The notes under the pieces were generated by a model. The model had not been told where the DNA came from. It saw only the letters and a program-made list of their open reading frames with translations, and ran no database searches. Of a stretch of 31,170 nt of DNA, positions 29,895-31,170 are shown one piece after another. This DNA is from JAVVVD01 sp964642795 (GTDB lineage Bacteria > Bacillota > Clostridia > Christensenellales > CAG-138). Positions within the stretch are counted from its first letter, which is position 1. Each line of letters starts with the position of its first letter. The stretch lies in contig CAZXRQ010000020.1 of the NCBI GenBank assembly GCA_964642795.1, positions 1-31,170 of the forward strand, read 5' to 3'. The translations under genes were made by a program, and so were the position numbers.

Positions 29895-31012
29895 AATTCA
29901 TAGCTACATGCAAGCTGGGGCTGGAGGCCGTGGTGGCGGGGGAGCTGCGCGCGCTGGGCGTGCAGGATGTGACCCTGCGTGATGCGCGCGTCAGCTTTAC
30001 GGGGGATTATTCAGACATGGCCGGCGCCTGCTTGTGGCTGCGCACGGCGGAGCGGCTGCTTATGGTGGTAGGCGAGTTTACCGCCGTCACCTTTGATGAG
30101 CTATTCGAGGGCGTGAAGGCACTGAACTGGAAGCAGTACGTCGCCCGCGATGCGTTCATACACGTCAACGGCAAAAGCGCAAAGAGCACGCTGTTTTCGG
30201 TATCCGACTGCCAAAGCATAACCAAAAAAGCCATCGTAGAAAACCTCAGAGCCGCATATCGCACTAACACCCTGCCCGAAACAGGCGCAGAGGTTATAAT
30301 TGAAGTCGGTCTGCTCAAGGACGAGGTCACTCTCGCGCTGGACTGCTGCGGGGCGGGGCTATCCCGCCGCGGCTACCGAACATATAACGTACCTGCACCC
30401 ATTTCGGAGACCTTGGGCGCGGCAATAGTGCTGCTTTCGCGCTATAAACCCGACATGCCGTTTATCGACCCCATGTGCGGCAGCGGCACCATGCCGATAG
30501 AGGCCGCAATGATCGCCCGCAACATGGCGCCGGGCATGAACCGCGGCTTTGCAGCGGAGAAGTGGCCGTTTTTGCCTTCCGGTGTATTTCCGCTTGCCCG
30601 CGAAAACGCCGCAGATGCCCTGCGCGACAAACGCCCGGACATACTTGGCAGCGACATAGATGAGCACAGCATAGAGCTATGCAAAAAGCACGCAAAGAAG
30701 GCGGGTATTATGGCGGACTGGACGGTGGCGCCCGTGAGCGCGCTTTCCACCGAAAAAACCGGCGGCGTGTTGGTCTGCAATCCACCCTACGGCGAGCGTA
30801 TGCTTACCAAGCGCGACGCGGAGGCGCTTTACCGCGATATGCGCCAGGCTTTTTCGGCCCTCCCCGATTGGTCGGTCAACGTAATAACCGCCTATTCCGA
30901 TTTTGAGCGCGTATACGGGCGCCATGCGGACAAACGCCGCAAGCTGTCCAACGGGGGTATGCCCTGCACACTGTATCAGTACTTTGCGCCCCGGCGTGCC
31001 CCGCGGGATTGA
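29891..31012 (+). CDS. THUMP-domain RlmL/YpsC-type 23S rRNA (guanine-N2) methyltransferase
   Basis: 373-residue RNA methyltransferase. An N-terminal THUMP domain (about 1-155) binds RNA. The Rossmann methyltransferase domain has the SAM motif DPMCGSGTMPIEAA (about 198-211) and the catalytic motif NPPYGERM, as in RlmL, which makes m2G in 23S rRNA. It lacks the second RlmK domain of E. coli RlmL, so it is the shorter Gram-positive form (YpsC). The ATG at 29891 overlaps the TPR stop (ATGA), preceded by AAGGAAAAGGG; upstream codons in this frame would lie inside the TPR gene. It is the last gene of the operon. No clear terminator lies between its stop and the tRNA promoter. Confidence 0.93.
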   Translation: MKFIATCKLGLEAVVAGELRALGVQDVTLRDARVSFTGDYSDMAGACLWLRTAERLLMVVGEFTAVTFDELFEGVKALNWKQYVARDAFIHVNGKSAKSTLFSVSDCQSITKKAIVENLRAAYRTNTLPETGAEVIIEVGLLKDEVTLALDCCGAGLSRRGYRTYNVPAPISETLGAAIVLLSRYKPDMPFIDPMCGSGTMPIEAAMIARNMAPGMNRGFAAEKWPFLPSGVFPLARENAADALRDKRPDILGSDIDEHSIELCKKHAKKAGIMADWTVAPVSALSTEKTGGVLVCNPPYGERMLTKRDAEALYRDMRQAFSALPDWSVNVITAYSDFERVYGRHADKRRKLSNGGMPCTLYQYFAPRRAPRD

Positions 31013-31032
31013 CAAACCGAACAATTACCGCA

Positions 31033-31061
31033 TTGCAATTTACCACGCCGTATTGTATAAT
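31033..31061 (+). promoter_or_regulatory. Promoter of the tRNA-Ser locus
   Basis: TTGCAA (31033-31038), 17-bp spacer, TATAAT (31056-31061). Transcription would begin about 16 bases before the tRNA-like sequence. Confidence 0.75.
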
Positions 31062-31083
31062 CCCATTGCGCACGAGCGAATAT

Positions 31084-31126
31084 GGAGAGGTATCGAAGCG
31101 GTCATAACGGGGCTGACTCGAAATCA
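31084..31126 (+). tRNA. 5' half of tRNA-Ser(CGA), disrupted after the anticodon loop
   Basis: The sequence fits a class II tRNA: acceptor strand GGAGAGG (31084-31090), TA, a D-arm whose stem pairs 31093-31095 with 31108-31110, and an anticodon loop CTCGAAA (31117-31123) with anticodon CGA (31119-31121). After the loop only three anticodon-stem pairs form (A31116-T31124, G31115-C31125, T31114-A31126); the next two fail. No variable arm, T-arm (GTTCGAAT-like) or CCTCTCC acceptor strand is found in the remaining 44 bases, although the tRNA needs only about 47 more. The promoter is intact, so this looks like a tRNA gene cut by recombination, not a random match. Confidence 0.6.
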
Positions 31127-31170
31127 AAACCGTTTTTCGTAAGCCTCTTCTCGGAAAGCCTTGATATTAC
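31127..31170. other. Unassigned sequence abutting the broken tRNA, possible edge of an inserted element
   Basis: These last 44 bases do not continue the tRNA and code for nothing recognisable. Arms CGAAA (31119-31123) and TTTCG (31135-31139) form an inverted pair around the break, as at tyrosine-recombinase core sites. The window ends before any integrase could be seen, so this is only a suggestion. Confidence 0.3.

Noticed and set aside
31084..31154. Complete short tRNA using CCTCTTC (31144-31150) as the acceptor 3' strand
   Set aside because: Acceptor pairing is imperfect and no T-arm or variable arm can be folded from the bases between.
1..31170. CRISPR arrays, insertion sequences, riboswitches, toxin-antitoxin pairs
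   Set aside because: No regular spaced repeats, transposase motifs, conserved riboswitch cores or small paired genes were seen on either strand.

Overview
The window looks like ordinary chromosome from an endospore-forming member of Bacillota, most likely class Clostridia. Grounds for this are an intact sigma-K gene with a pro-sequence, RNase J, YlbF, Rex, type III pantothenate kinase, VanW and LytR-CpsA-Psr wall proteins, a CD1247-type acidic zinc-ribbon protein, and Shine-Dalgarno sites close to GGAGG. By eye the coding DNA is GC-rich, the promoters are AT-rich, and ATA is used very often for isoleucine. I see no phage genes, transposase, CRISPR array or toxin-antitoxin pair.

Layout. 1-54 is the terminator of a gene lying to the left. 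111-8820 is a long run on the plus strand: radC, a cyclase-family hydrolase, RNase J, ylbF, mltG, a U32 (TrhP-like) protein, sigK, an endonuclease-IV-like TIM barrel, efp and an acidic zinc-ribbon protein. It ends at a bidirectional terminator. 8901-11838 is on the minus strand: a single-pass membrane protein with helical repeats and a VanW-family lipoprotein. 11867-20538 is on the plus strand: a GntR/FCD regulator, an orphan beta-class DNA methyltransferase, a Dabb protein, uvrB, uvrA, a nitroreductase-like protein and rex. 20547-21956 is on the minus strand: coaX and an ECF S-component, probably PanT. 22064-23759 is on the plus strand: a second VanW protein. 23816-25788 is on the minus strand: an M15-like carboxypeptidase with a peptidoglycan-binding domain, and an LCP ligase. 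25901-31012 is on the plus strand: a tightly coupled five-gene operon of a SAM methyltransferase, a small HExxH protease, hslO, a TPR protein and an RlmL-type rRNA methyltransferase. The window closes with a strong promoter and the 5' half of a tRNA-Ser(CGA) gene whose sequence stops matching a tRNA just after the anticodon loop.

How the genes work together. Several units are functional pairs: uvrB-uvrA for excision repair; coaX with panT for pantothenate uptake and phosphorylation; mltG, two VanW proteins, LCP and the M15 enzyme for the cell envelope; RNase J, EF-P, the U32 protein, RlmL and Hsp33 for RNA, translation and protein quality control.

The best candidates for something unusual are the broken tRNA-Ser at the right edge, which may be an integration junction; the cysteine-rich M15 enzyme with no signal peptide, whose start codon sits in a terminator hairpin; the orphan DNA methyltransferase with an extra C-terminal domain; the small protease fused by overlap into the hslO operon; and a 12-base motif shared immediately downstream of the -10 boxes of efp and panT. 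I found no convincing new multi-gene defence or metabolic system.
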